Assembly: GCA_947589295.1 (NCBI GenBank)
Contig: CANQBZ010000020.1
Location: 1 to 37,390, forward strand
Direction: 5' to 3'
Length of the DNA: 37,390 bases
Source of the DNA: an uncultured Akkermansia sp.
GTDB lineage: Bacteria > Verrucomicrobiota > Verrucomicrobiia > Verrucomicrobiales > Akkermansiaceae
Shown here: positions 7,603 to 15,791 of the stretch, piece after piece
Layout: each line of letters begins with the position of its first letter
How positions within the stretch are numbered: position 1 is the first letter of the stretch
Program-made: the position numbers and the translations under genes
The notes under the pieces: model-generated
Told to the model about the DNA's origin: nothing
The model's database searches: none
Seen by the model: only the letters and a program-made list of their open reading frames with translations

Positions 7603-7693
7603 GGAGCGGTGGCTGAGAGGCTGAAAGCAACCGTTTGCTAAATGGTCGTACGGGCATTAACCCGTACCGGGGGTTCGAATCCCCCCCGCTCCG
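7603..7693 (+). tRNA. tRNA-Ser (anticodon GCU)
   Basis: Decodes AGC/AGU serine codons. The acceptor stem GGAGCGG (7603-7609) pairs with CCGCTCC (7686-7692), and G73 is the discriminator. The anticodon arm is ACCGT-TTGCTAA-ATGGT with anticodon GCT at 7637-7639. A long variable arm built on GTACGGG/CCCGTAC marks it as class II (Ser). The T arm is GGGGG-TTCGAAT-CCCCC. The 3' CCA is not encoded. Confidence 0.97.
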
Positions 7694-7733
7694 CGGCCCG
7701 CGGGAAAGTGAGGGAGGCAGACGCATAATGGGC

Positions 7734-7761
7734 TTGCAATTTGGGAGACATGGAGTACAAT
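7734..7761 (+). promoter_or_regulatory. sigma70 promoter of tig
   Basis: -35 TTGCAA (7734-7739), a 16-bp spacer and -10 TACAAT (7756-7761). The ATG follows after 26 bp, and the leader (TTAACATTACCCTAAC) has no Shine-Dalgarno sequence. Confidence 0.65.
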
Positions 7762-7787
7762 GGGCGCGCTTTTAACATTACCCTAAC

Positions 7788-9104
7788 ATGGAGATCACGC
7801 TTGAAAAGAAAAATGATTGTGAGGCAACGCTGAGCGCGGTAGCGACGGCGGACGAGGTGCAGGAGATGCGCAAGAAGTTGCTGACTCGCTACGGGCAGGG
7901 CGTTCGGGTGGCAGGATTCCGCCCGGGAAAGGCGCCGGCCAATGTGCTGCTCAAGCGCTATGGCAAGGAGATTGAGGAGTCGGTGAAGGAGCAGGTGGCC
8001 GATGAGGCGCAGCGAAAGGTGTTTGAGGAGGATAAGGACCTGCGGGTGCTCAACTTTTCCGAGATGGAGGTGCAGGAGGCGGAGGGCGGAGCCTACGAAG
8101 TGCACAGCGAGTTGACGCTTTTGCCCGCCTTTGACCTGCCGGAATACGAGGGAATTGAGGTGACGCAGAAGAGTACGGATGTGAGCGACGAGGAGGTGCA
8201 AGAGGCGCTTCAGAAGTACGCGGAGAGCAGCGCGACACGCGAACCGGTGGAGCGCGCCGCCACGGCAGAGGATACGGTGGTGATGGATTTCAAGACCAGT
8301 GTGGAGGGCAAGCCCACGGCGGAGTACTGCGGCAAACCGGTAGGCTTCATGGAGGGGCGCGAAAATTATCGCTTCTCGCTCACCGATTCGTTTGTGCCGG
8401 GATTGAGCGCAGGGTTGGTGGGCGCGGCTCCGGGGGAACACCGCGACATCACGGCCAAATTGTCCGACACCTTCCCCATCGCTGAACTGCAGGGCAAGGA
8501 GATGCAATTTGCCTGCGACGTGAAGCAGGTGCTGGAGAGGCGAGTGCCGGAGATTACGGCGGAACTGTTTGAGGCGGTGATGCCGGGCAAGAGTTTGGAC
8601 GATGTGCGCGCGGAGACTCGTAAGAATATCAAAGCGGCCAAGGAGCATATGAATGAGACGTCCAAGGCCGATCAGATTACCAACAAGCTGGCGGATCAGC
8701 TGGATTTCCCGCTGCCGGACAGCCTGGTGGATCGGGAGACGGAAAGCGCGTTGCAGCGCAAGGTGTACGCCGCCATGCAGGCCGGCAACTTCGAAGCATC
8801 CAAGAACCCGGACAGCATGCGCGAGGAGGCTCGCAAGGAGGCTGCTCGGTCGCTGCGCGTCTACTTTGCCCTGCAAGAGATCGCGGTCAAAGAAAACATC
8901 TCCGTGAGCGATTATGAACTCATGGCCGAAGTGACGCGCATGGCTCAGCGCGACCGCGAGAGCAACATCAAGGCGTACATCCGCAAGCTGCAAAAGCAGG
9001 GTCGCATCATGGGCATTCGCCTCAGCCTTCTCACCTCCAAGGTGATGGAGTTGCTGGCGAAGAAGGCGAAAGTGACGGAGGCCGGCGAGAGCACCGAGGC
9101 GTGA
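7788..9104 (+). CDS. tig: trigger factor, ribosome-associated chaperone
   Basis: Binds near the peptide exit tunnel and shields nascent chains; it also has peptidyl-prolyl isomerase activity. 438 residues, as usual. The N-terminal ribosome-binding domain contains the signature GFRPGKAP (about residues 44-51). In the canonical family this region is GFRxGKxP and contacts L23. The middle FKBP-type domain spans about residues 155-245 (VVMDFKTSVEGK... KDITAKLSDTFPIAEL-like). The C-terminal helical arms are rich in Lys/Glu/Arg. The end (TEAGESTEA) is low-complexity. It has its own promoter directly downstream of tRNA-Ser. No clpP/clpX follows; the next gene starts an unrelated operon. Confidence 0.96.
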   Translation: MEITLEKKNDCEATLSAVATADEVQEMRKKLLTRYGQGVRVAGFRPGKAPANVLLKRYGKEIEESVKEQVADEAQRKVFEEDKDLRVLNFSEMEVQEAEGGAYEVHSELTLLPAFDLPEYEGIEVTQKSTDVSDEEVQEALQKYAESSATREPVERAATAEDTVVMDFKTSVEGKPTAEYCGKPVGFMEGRENYRFSLTDSFVPGLSAGLVGAAPGEHRDITAKLSDTFPIAELQGKEMQFACDVKQVLERRVPEITAELFEAVMPGKSLDDVRAETRKNIKAAKEHMNETSKADQITNKLADQLDFPLPDSLVDRETESALQRKVYAAMQAGNFEASKNPDSMREEARKEAARSLRVYFALQEIAVKENISVSDYELMAEVTRMAQRDRESNIKAYIRKLQKQGRIMGIRLSLLTSKVMELLAKKAKVTEAGESTEA

Positions 9105-9174
9105 GATCAGCTTGCCTTGGGCTGAGTTGCCGTTGGGCGGAAAACAGATATTGTTTTGCGCGAGTTGCTTTGTC

Positions 9175-9203
9175 TTGCTTTTCTAACGAAAACGTGGTAG
9201 AAC
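9175..9203 (+). promoter_or_regulatory. sigma70 promoter of the O-acyltransferase operon
   Basis: -35 TTGCTT (9175-9180), a 17-bp spacer and -10 TAGAAC (9198-9203). The GTG start of the first gene is 19 bp downstream. Confidence 0.6.
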
Positions 9204-9222
9204 CGGCGCGAGCCGCGTCGTC

Positions 9223-10641
9223 GTGAACTTCGTTACCACAAGCTTCGTGATTTTCTTTCTGCCCGTGCTGTGCATCGGGTGGGGGTTGAGGAGGCATTAC
9301 AAGGCGTACACGTGGTTTTTGCTGGCGGCGAACATTTTGTTTTACGCGATGGCCGGGGTAGGCCATCTGCCGTTTTTGTTTTTGATAGCGTTCATCAACT
9401 GGGGCTGCGTGCGGGCGATGGAGAGGAAAGGGAGGCGGAAGCGGCTGATGCTGGTGAGTGCGGCGGTGGCGGCGCACGTGGCGATTCTTGCGTTCTTCAA
9501 GTATTATGAGGCCACGGCGCTGAGTTTCGTTGAGCTGGTGGGGCCGAGCGCGCAGTGGCTGCTCCATCCGAATTTGGCCTCGTGGGTGCTGCCGGTAGGT
9601 TTGTCGTTCTACAGTTTCCAAGGATTATCCTACACCATTGACCACTACCGGGAGGATGGGCTGGCGCCGCGCAGCTACGCGCAGGTGTTGTGCTTTTTGT
9701 CTTTCTTCCCGACGGTGATGAGCGGGCCTATCATGCGCGAGGACAACTTTTTCCCGCAGTTGCGCACTAGTTTTGCGGGGGAGGAGGATTTTCCGGAGGG
9801 GATCATGCTGATTCTGAGCGGACTCTTCAAGAAAGTGGTGATGGCAACGTATTTGCAGAGCCATCTGGTGGATGGCGTGTTTGGCGCGCCGGATGAATAC
9901 AGTTCGGCGGCGGCGTTGATGGCGGTGTACGCGTACAGTGTGCAGATTTACTGCGACTTTTCCGGCTACACTAACATCGCCATGGGGGTGGCTCAGCTCA
10001 TGGGCTTCCACATCCCAAAAAACTTTGACAATCCGTACCGCTCGCTCAGTTTGCAGGAGTTCTGGCACAGGTGGCACATCAGCTTATCCACCTGGCTGCG
10101 CGATTACCTCTACATCCCTCTGGGCGGCAATCGCAAGGGCAACCGCTACGTCAACCTGATGGTGACCATGATCATCGGCGGCATTTGGCACGGCAGTTCG
10201 CTGGGCTTCCTGGTGTGGGGCGCGCTGCACGGCGCGGGACTGGCTGTGGTACACGCGTGGCACAAGTGGACGGCCGGGTGGCAGGTGAGCAACCGCGCGC
10301 TGCGCGGGCTCGGCAAGGTCGTGAGCTGGGTGGTGACGATGCATGTGGTGGCGGTGTTGTGGGTGTTTTTCCGGGCGGAGACGCTGGCGGATGCGCTGGC
10401 GGTGCTGGGGCGAGTGGCGGAATGGGCGCCGGAGGGTGAGGGCTTTCCGCTGGCCGTGGTCGTGGCCACTGTGTGGGGTGTGCTCTTGTCATTCTGCGGC
10501 ACGGGTTTGTACCGCATGGCCGTGCGGGGGCTGAGCGTTCTGCCGTGGGTCGTGCAGGGAGTTGTGGCGGGGCTGGCGGTGGCGCTCGTGATGAACTTCG
10601 GGCCGGATGGCATTCTACCCTTCATCTACATGCGATTTTGA
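9223..10641 (+). CDS. MBOAT-family O-acyltransferase (AlgI/PatA/DltB-like)
   Basis: Multi-pass inner-membrane protein predicted to move acetyl (acyl) groups from a cytoplasmic donor across the membrane to an extracytoplasmic partner. 472 residues with about ten hydrophobic segments. The MBOAT core is present: EFWHRWHISLSTWLRDYLYI (279-298), PLGGNRKG (299-306), then GGIWHGSS (319-326) with the putative catalytic His323 and a second conserved His336 in ALHGAG. The N-terminal region and PVGLSFYSFQGLSY (124-137) match the AlgI branch. The start is GTG at 9223, placing the first membrane helix at the N-terminus. The stop overlaps the next ATG (TGATG), so it is coupled to the SGNH protein genes. 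The substrate could be exopolysaccharide, peptidoglycan or another glycan; the sequence does not say which. Confidence 0.93.
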   Translation: MNFVTTSFVIFFLPVLCIGWGLRRHYKAYTWFLLAANILFYAMAGVGHLPFLFLIAFINWGCVRAMERKGRRKRLMLVSAAVAAHVAILAFFKYYEATALSFVELVGPSAQWLLHPNLASWVLPVGLSFYSFQGLSYTIDHYREDGLAPRSYAQVLCFLSFFPTVMSGPIMREDNFFPQLRTSFAGEEDFPEGIMLILSGLFKKVVMATYLQSHLVDGVFGAPDEYSSAAALMAVYAYSVQIYCDFSGYTNIAMGVAQLMGFHIPKNFDNPYRSLSLQEFWHRWHISLSTWLRDYLYIPLGGNRKGNRYVNLMVTMIIGGIWHGSSLGFLVWGALHGAGLAVVHAWHKWTAGWQVSNRALRGLGKVVSWVVTMHVVAVLWVFFRAETLADALAVLGRVAEWAPEGEGFPLAVVVATVWGVLLSFCGTGLYRMAVRGLSVLPWVVQGVVAGLAVALVMNFGPDGILPFIYMRF

Positions 10642-12359
10642 TGTCCGTAATCTTCTTCAGATGCCCAAGCAGTTTGGGCACATGCGGTGCGGCAATTTGC
10701 GCGGGTTTGGTGTTGCTGATGCAGCACATCACCCCTTGCGCACTCTGGCTTGAGGAGCATTTGTACGCCGTGTCGCTCAACGATTCGGCGCGAGCCGTGG
10801 CGCCGTTGCTGCAGCAGGCGGGCGATGTGGCAGGCCTGGAGAGGTTGGACCGTGCCGAGAAGGAGCTTGCGGGGAAGGTGTTGGCGCTGCTGGGTCTGCC
10901 GCTCTCGGAGGATGTGGGAGACCTTCGCCCCTCCCCGCCTGATTGCGCGGAAGCCCTCGCCGCCCAGCGGCAGGCGGTTACCCCGCCCGAGCGAGAGAAC
11001 TTGGCGACCACGGCCCCGGCAGCAACCCCGGCGCAATCCTGCGAAGCTCTCGCCGAGACTCCTGCCCGCCCGACAAGGGCCGAGGGCGCCGCCCAGGCGT
11101 CCACTCCCTTGGCGCAGGAAACTGCCGATCTTTTCGTTCCTGAGCGGCCGGCTGCCGTCGAGACTGCGGTCGAGTCGCCCGCACAGCCGTCTCTCGCCCC
11201 GTCCCGGCATGAGTCGGAAAGCCCGCAAACGGCGCAGAGTGGGGGACAAGACGCGCAGTGGGGCGAGTGGGGCATGGTCGAGGCATTGGAATATGCCCTG
11301 AGCATTGAGGGGAGAGGGCGTTCTACCCAGCCGACTTTCCGCGTTGGATATCCGAGGATGCTGCTTCGGCATGGGCAACTCGGGCGACAAAACGACATAC
11401 CGCCCCGAACGAGCAAACGCATGGCGAAGATTGGCACGGGCCCCCGCTCGTACGCAACGGGGCGCAAGACGCCGACCACGGCGAGTGACGCACAAGCCGG
11501 GGACGCGCTGCCAGGGGCGGCAGGACCAATGACACAGAACGCTCCGCGAGCTTCTGCGCTCGTATCCGGAGAAACACCGCCGCTGCGCTGCCGCATCCTG
11601 ATGCTTGGGGACTCGCTGATGGAGGATTTGGGGCCGATGACTCATCGGCTCATGCGCCACCGCAAGGGGCTGGAGTTCATCATCAGCGCCAAGTACTCCA
11701 CCGGCCTGTGCCGCCCGGATTATTTTAACTGGCCTGAGCACATGAGCAGCGTGGTGCTTCGCTACGCGCCTGATCTGGTCATTTTTTTTATCGGGGCAAA
11801 CGACGGCATGCCGATTCGCCAGGGGAAGAGGCTGGTGCCGACCGGAGGCGAGCCGTGGCGCGCGGCCTACGCGGCTAAGATGGAAGAGCTGGTGAACATG
11901 GCGCAGGGCGCAGAAGCAGGCATCATCTGGGTCGAGATGCCGGCGGTGGGAGGGCGTTACAACAAGCTGTTGCACGACACGCAGGTGGCTCAGCGGAGCT
12001 TCTGCGAGAGCCGGGGCATCATTTCCCTGCGTACCGATGACTTTCTTTCCGGCACGTGGGGGCATTTCGAACCGTACGGAGATTACCACGGCAGGTACAC
12101 GCGCCTGCGCACCAAGGACATGACGCACCTCACCAAGCAGGGAAACATGAAGGTGCTCGAACATCTCTTGCCCCTCGTGGAGCAGCGGCTGGCCGCATTC
12201 TACGCTCGGCGTCCGGAACGGCGACTCAGCGCGGAGGAAGCCGCGAGCATCCGCCGCGTGCCGGTCGTTTACACATGCCAGTACACGCCGCCTCGGCCCA
12301 AAAAGTCACCAGCTGCCCCGCCGGCGCCCCAACCCCGGGAAACCCCGACTCCGCCATGA
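10641..12359 (+). CDS. membrane-anchored SGNH hydrolase/acetyltransferase with long linker (paralogue 1)
   Basis: 572 residues. An N-terminal hydrophobic segment (about 12-29) is a likely signal anchor. A short helical block GLERLDRAEKELAGKV (65-80) follows. Next comes a long Pro/Ala-rich linker with an embedded conserved motif, MVEALEYAL (212-220). The C-terminal SGNH domain (about 315-520) has block I GDSL (323-326), block III GAND (385-388) and block V DMTH (493-496). This resembles the SGNH partners of MBOAT proteins (AlgJ/AlgX, PatB and DUF459-like), which transfer or remove O-acetyl groups on glycans. The ATG at 10641 overlaps the MBOAT stop. Earlier in-frame Met codons lie inside the MBOAT gene. 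It is a clear paralogue of the gene at 13284. I infer, without proof, a periplasmic acetyl-transfer role. Confidence 0.85.
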   Translation: MSVIFFRCPSSLGTCGAAICAGLVLLMQHITPCALWLEEHLYAVSLNDSARAVAPLLQQAGDVAGLERLDRAEKELAGKVLALLGLPLSEDVGDLRPSPPDCAEALAAQRQAVTPPERENLATTAPAATPAQSCEALAETPARPTRAEGAAQASTPLAQETADLFVPERPAAVETAVESPAQPSLAPSRHESESPQTAQSGGQDAQWGEWGMVEALEYALSIEGRGRSTQPTFRVGYPRMLLRHGQLGRQNDIPPRTSKRMAKIGTGPRSYATGRKTPTTASDAQAGDALPGAAGPMTQNAPRASALVSGETPPLRCRILMLGDSLMEDLGPMTHRLMRHRKGLEFIISAKYSTGLCRPDYFNWPEHMSSVVLRYAPDLVIFFIGANDGMPIRQGKRLVPTGGEPWRAAYAAKMEELVNMAQGAEAGIIWVEMPAVGGRYNKLLHDTQVAQRSFCESRGIISLRTDDFLSGTWGHFEPYGDYHGRYTRLRTKDMTHLTKQGNMKVLEHLLPLVEQRLAAFYARRPERRLSAEEAASIRRVPVVYTCQYTPPRPKKSPAAPPAPQPRETPTPP

Positions 12360-13234
12360 AACGAAGCGCTCTCATTTTGCGTGAATTGCTGGGGGTCTCC
12401 TGTGCGCTGACCGCCATGGCGAGCGCTCTGCAGGCGGACGAGAGTGCGCTCAAATTCGGCGGCAAGGGAAGACTGGCGCAGGAACGCAGGGTGCTTCTGG
12501 CCGGCGATTCTCTCATGGTGAGCATGGGACCGCAGATGCGCGAGGAACTTGCCGGCTACAGCAATCTGACGCTGATACCCATCGGGAAGTCATCCAGCGG
12601 TTTGGCTCGCGCGGATTTCTACAACTGGCCGCGCGTGTTGGAGGAGCATCTGCGCAGCGAAAAACCGCAGGTGGTCGTCATGTGGGTGGGCACGAATGAC
12701 TCGCAGCCCATATACAATATGCCGAGCGCGGGGGAAGTGGGCAGCAAGACCTGGATGGCGGCCTACTACGGCAAAATAGCGGAGGTGGCGCGTCTGAGTC
12801 TGAGCCATGGCGCGCGCTTTATCCTCATGGGTCCGCCCGTGGTGAGCAATGCTAAAACCGATGCGAAGCTTGCCATGATCAACAAGCTCATGCAGCGCGT
12901 TTGCCAGCGGGCCAAAATCCCGTACATTGACACGCGTGCGGCGCTTTCGGATGCCGCGGGGAGATTCTGCCCGCAGGCGCGGACGCGGGACGGCAGTCTG
13001 GTGTCGATACGTACGCCGGATGGCGTGCACATTACATCGGCCGGGAATCGGATTGTGATGAGGCGTTTGCTGCCCAGTCTGAGCAAGTTTGTGGTGGGAT
13101 ACGCCCCAAGTGCGGCGCCGGTGCGCGGCGGGCGGAGCATCAATGGACGAGGTTCGGTGCGTGGCATCACGGTGCGCTCCGGGAGCGATCTCAGTTACCG
13201 CAGGAGAACAACGACCAGCCAACAGCGCCGTTAG
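12356..13234 (+). CDS. secreted SGNH hydrolase (paralogue 2, no linker)
   Basis: 292 residues. A signal peptide covers about residues 1-26 (MKRSALILRE... ALQA). The SGNH domain begins almost at once: block I GDSL (50-53), block II glycine in IGKSSSGLARADFYNWP, block III GTND (112-115) and block V DGVH (222-225). The FYNWP stretch corresponds to YFNWP in both longer paralogues, so all three share one SGNH subfamily. The C-terminal 45 residues are Arg/Ser/Gly-rich and basic. The ATG overlaps the stop of the preceding gene (ATGA). It is likely periplasmic, acting on the same glycan as the other two. It could be a deacetylase/esterase counterpart to the transferases, but this is inference. Confidence 0.85.
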   Translation: MKRSALILRELLGVSCALTAMASALQADESALKFGGKGRLAQERRVLLAGDSLMVSMGPQMREELAGYSNLTLIPIGKSSSGLARADFYNWPRVLEEHLRSEKPQVVVMWVGTNDSQPIYNMPSAGEVGSKTWMAAYYGKIAEVARLSLSHGARFILMGPPVVSNAKTDAKLAMINKLMQRVCQRAKIPYIDTRAALSDAAGRFCPQARTRDGSLVSIRTPDGVHITSAGNRIVMRRLLPSLSKFVVGYAPSAAPVRGGRSINGRGSVRGITVRSGSDLSYRRRTTTSQQRR

Positions 13235-13283
13235 AAAATGTTTATCACCGGCAATTAACCTTCTTCACCATCGCATCCCACGG

Positions 13284-15020
13284 ATGTCCTCCTTCTTTTC
13301 CAGGTTTTCCAAAAGCTTCACCATCTGCGGCGCGGCGGTCTGTGCGGCGTTGGTCTTGTTCCTGCAAAACTCCGACTCCTGCGTGAACTGGCTCAAGGAG
13401 CAACTGGCTGACGCGACGTATGGCAGCCTGGGGCGCGATGTGCCACAGACGCTTCAAAAGATCAGTCATCTGGTGAATCTGGAAAGGTTGGATCACGCGG
13501 AAAAAGAGTTGGCGGATAGGATATCGGATGCGCTGAGCGAGACGCTGGCGGAGAGAGCGCGAGACCCCTACGCGGAACCGGTGGATGAGCCGGAACTGGT
13601 GGATGAGCTGGAACTGGAGAGCGTAGAAGAGTCTCAGGATGCCATGAAGACGGGCGTTTTTGCGCGGGAAAATGCGACTTTACGCACCGCGGCGGAAGCG
13701 CAGGCGAAAACACCGACGGCACAGCCTGCGGATATCTCCCCGGACGGGTCAGCGGCGGAAGCGCAGGCGATGGGAGGCGCCCCACTGCGAGAAAAGCCGC
13801 AGAGAGCGCAGCCCGTGGCGCCAATGCTGCAGATGCCCGCGCGCGACCGGCACAGGAGCGTGCTGAAGGATGAGGATGGGCCGACAAGCCTGGCAATCAA
13901 TGCGCCGCCGTACTCCCTGAGCATGGTGGAAGCGTTGGAGTATGCACTGGGGAGCGATGACAAGCGGCGTGTTCCTACGCCGAGCAATCGTCCGCCACTG
14001 CCTAGGAAGACGCAGATTTCTTCCCCGGACGAGACGTCGCCGCCGCACGACAACGCCCATCGTCAGCCGCCGTCCCAGCAAAGGGAGGAGCAAGCTCCCC
14101 GCAGACGTCCGGACACGCGCACCCCGGATGAAGGACAAACCGCCGATGCGGCAGCCGGACCTTCCACTGAGCGGGTGCAGCCTGAACCGCCCGCTGCCAA
14201 GTTGCAGACGCCGCCCGCTGCCCCGGAGACGGCGACTGCCGGCAAGATACCGCCGATGCGCTATCGCATCCAGATGGTGGGCGATTCCATGATGGATGAT
14301 TTGGGACGCATGGTGCATTCCGCCATGCGCGGGCGCAAGGGGGTGGAGTTTATTTTGAGCGCAAAGCCATCCACGGGACTGAGCCGTCCGGATTACTTCA
14401 ACTGGCCGGTGCAGCTGCGCGGCATCGTGGAGCGCTACAAGCCGGATTTGGTGGTTTTCTTTTTCGGGGCGAATGACAGCCTGCCGGTATTGACGGAGGA
14501 GGGAAGTGTGCCGATAGGCGGCAAAAGATGGCGGGATGCCTACGCGAAAAAGATGGCGGAGATGGTGGAAATCGTACGTGCTGCCGGGGGCGATGTGATT
14601 TGGATTCAGATGCCGGCGCTGGGTGTACAACGCTACAAACACATGCGCGAAATTCAAATGGCGCAGCGCGATTTTTGCGAAAAAAGCGGCGTTGCATCCC
14701 TGTGCGCTGATGATGCGTTTTCCGGCGAATGGGGACGGTTTGAGCCCTTCGGCAACTTTCACGGAAAGTATGTGCGGCTGCGCACCAAGGATATGGCGCA
14801 TGTCACCCGAGAGGGCAATTTGAAGCTCATCGAACATCTCATGCCCATCCTGGAGGAGCGCATGGCGCGCTTTTATGAGGCGCACCCGGAGCGCCGACTC
14901 AGCGCTGAGGAAATTGCCCACATCCACAAAGTGCCGGCGGTCGTGGTAACCTCCAGCTCTCCCCCTAGGGTGCGGAAAAAAGAGTACAGGAAGGAGAAAA
15001 CAGCGGCCCAAGCGCTATGA
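13284..15020 (+). CDS. membrane-anchored SGNH hydrolase/acetyltransferase with long linker (paralogue 3)
   Basis: 578 residues with the same plan as the protein at 10641. A signal anchor spans about residues 13-28 (TICGAAVCAALVLFLQ). The helical block NLERLDHAEKELADRI covers 65-80. An acidic then Pro-rich linker carries SMVEALEYAL (213-222). The SGNH domain (about 325-530) has block I GDSM (333-336), block III GAND (395-398) and block V DMAH (503-506). The nucleophile serine, Asn and Asp/His are kept, although GDSL has become GDSM. The shared tail motif HPERRLSAEE (534-543) also occurs in paralogue 1. The ATG at 13284 places the anchor at the N-terminus. The 3' end overlaps the convergent nuclease gene by 6 bp. 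Confidence 0.85.
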   Translation: MSSFFSRFSKSFTICGAAVCAALVLFLQNSDSCVNWLKEQLADATYGSLGRDVPQTLQKISHLVNLERLDHAEKELADRISDALSETLAERARDPYAEPVDEPELVDELELESVEESQDAMKTGVFARENATLRTAAEAQAKTPTAQPADISPDGSAAEAQAMGGAPLREKPQRAQPVAPMLQMPARDRHRSVLKDEDGPTSLAINAPPYSLSMVEALEYALGSDDKRRVPTPSNRPPLPRKTQISSPDETSPPHDNAHRQPPSQQREEQAPRRRPDTRTPDEGQTADAAAGPSTERVQPEPPAAKLQTPPAAPETATAGKIPPMRYRIQMVGDSMMDDLGRMVHSAMRGRKGVEFILSAKPSTGLSRPDYFNWPVQLRGIVERYKPDLVVFFFGANDSLPVLTEEGSVPIGGKRWRDAYAKKMAEMVEIVRAAGGDVIWIQMPALGVQRYKHMREIQMAQRDFCEKSGVASLCADDAFSGEWGRFEPFGNFHGKYVRLRTKDMAHVTREGNLKLIEHLMPILEERMARFYEAHPERRLSAEEIAHIHKVPAVVVTSSSPPRVRKKEYRKEKTAAQAL

Positions 15021-15791
15021 CGGCGCATTGCCGCGTCTTTTGCGGTTGCGGTTTTTGACGCCGCTTTCGCGTTCCATCGCGCGCTGTTTCCAGAGAGGAA
15101 GGGCCCGGTGTTTGTGGCGATTGCGGCGGTTGGATTTGTGGCCGGCCGCGGCCTGGCGGCGCGCCTCTTCCAATTTGCGTTCGTGGGCGAGGCGGGCTTC
15201 TTCGATGCGCTTTTGAATGCGGGCGGAGTGTTCGTTCCCCGCCGGGAAAATGCGCCAAGGACCCACCCCGCTGGATTCCGTGATGGGCAGGCAGATCATC
15301 TGCGGGTCGATGAAGCGAATTTGGCGGTAGAGCAAGTCGCGGATGTGCGCCAGCAGACTTTTCGCCGGGTAGAAGACGCTGCCGCCCAACTCGATAGTGA
15401 AGGCAATGCGAATGTGCTTTGCCTGCAGGCTCAGCCGAGCCATTTCGCGCAGGGAAATGCCCTCCGCCGGTTCTTCTTCCGGCGCGCAGAGAGCAGCCGT
15501 GCGCAGCAAAAACAAGCAATCGCGCACCTTGCGACAGAGTTTTTCCACTAAATCCTGCACCTTGGGGCGGGCATTGAAGCGGTAGTCCTTCACTTCGATG
15601 AGCCAGAGCTCTTTTTTGCCGGGATGATAGAGCATGAAGTCCATCTCCTTGCAGCTGTTGCAAAAGTTTTGCGCGTGGCGGGAGTAAAAGGGAGAACACT
15701 CGGAACGGCAAACCAAGTAGCCCGCGTCGAATTGGAAGCGGTAGACGCCCTCCACGCAGGACGAGCCGGGCTGGAAAGATTCACTCGGCAT
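15015..15791 (-). CDS. PD-(D/E)xK nuclease-like protein with Cys cluster and basic tail
   Basis: 258 residues, no family recognised with confidence. The core has Asp51 in KEMDFMLYHP and Glu66-x-Lys68 in LWLIEVKDYR. This D-x14-ExK spacing with hydrophobic strands is typical of PD-(D/E)xK nucleases. Just before it lie four cysteines (28, 32, 44, 47; CxxxC...CxxC), a possible zinc or iron-sulfur site. A helical region (about 78-100) follows. The last 70 residues (about 187-258) are very rich in Arg, Lys and His and should bind nucleic acid. The start at 15791 overlaps the end of the ATPase gene by 11 bp, so the two are translationally coupled and probably act together. The nuclease assignment rests only on this motif pattern. 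Confidence 0.6.
   Translation of the reverse strand: MPSESFQPGSSCVEGVYRFQFDAGYLVCRSECSPFYSRHAQNFCNSCKEMDFMLYHPGKKELWLIEVKDYRFNARPKVQDLVEKLCRKVRDCLFLLRTAALCAPEEEPAEGISLREMARLSLQAKHIRIAFTIELGGSVFYPAKSLLAHIRDLLYRQIRFIDPQMICLPITESSGVGPWRIFPAGNEHSARIQKRIEEARLAHERKLEEARRQAAAGHKSNRRNRHKHRALPLWKQRAMERESGVKNRNRKRRGNAPS

Noticed and set aside
7472..7726. N-terminal extension of malate dehydrogenase across the tRNA gene
   Set aside because: The extension would be transcribed from within tRNA-Ser and its sequence is unlike MDH. The mdh promoter lies downstream of it.
7638..8993. A 451-codon open frame on the minus strand opposite trigger factor
   Set aside because: Shadow of tig, whose family motifs and promoter are clear. 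The frame product is His/Arg/Leu-rich low complexity and it runs into the tRNA gene.
10626..12164. A 512-codon minus-strand frame opposite the first SGNH gene
   Set aside because: No domain; the plus-strand frame has catalytic SGNH blocks and operon overlaps.
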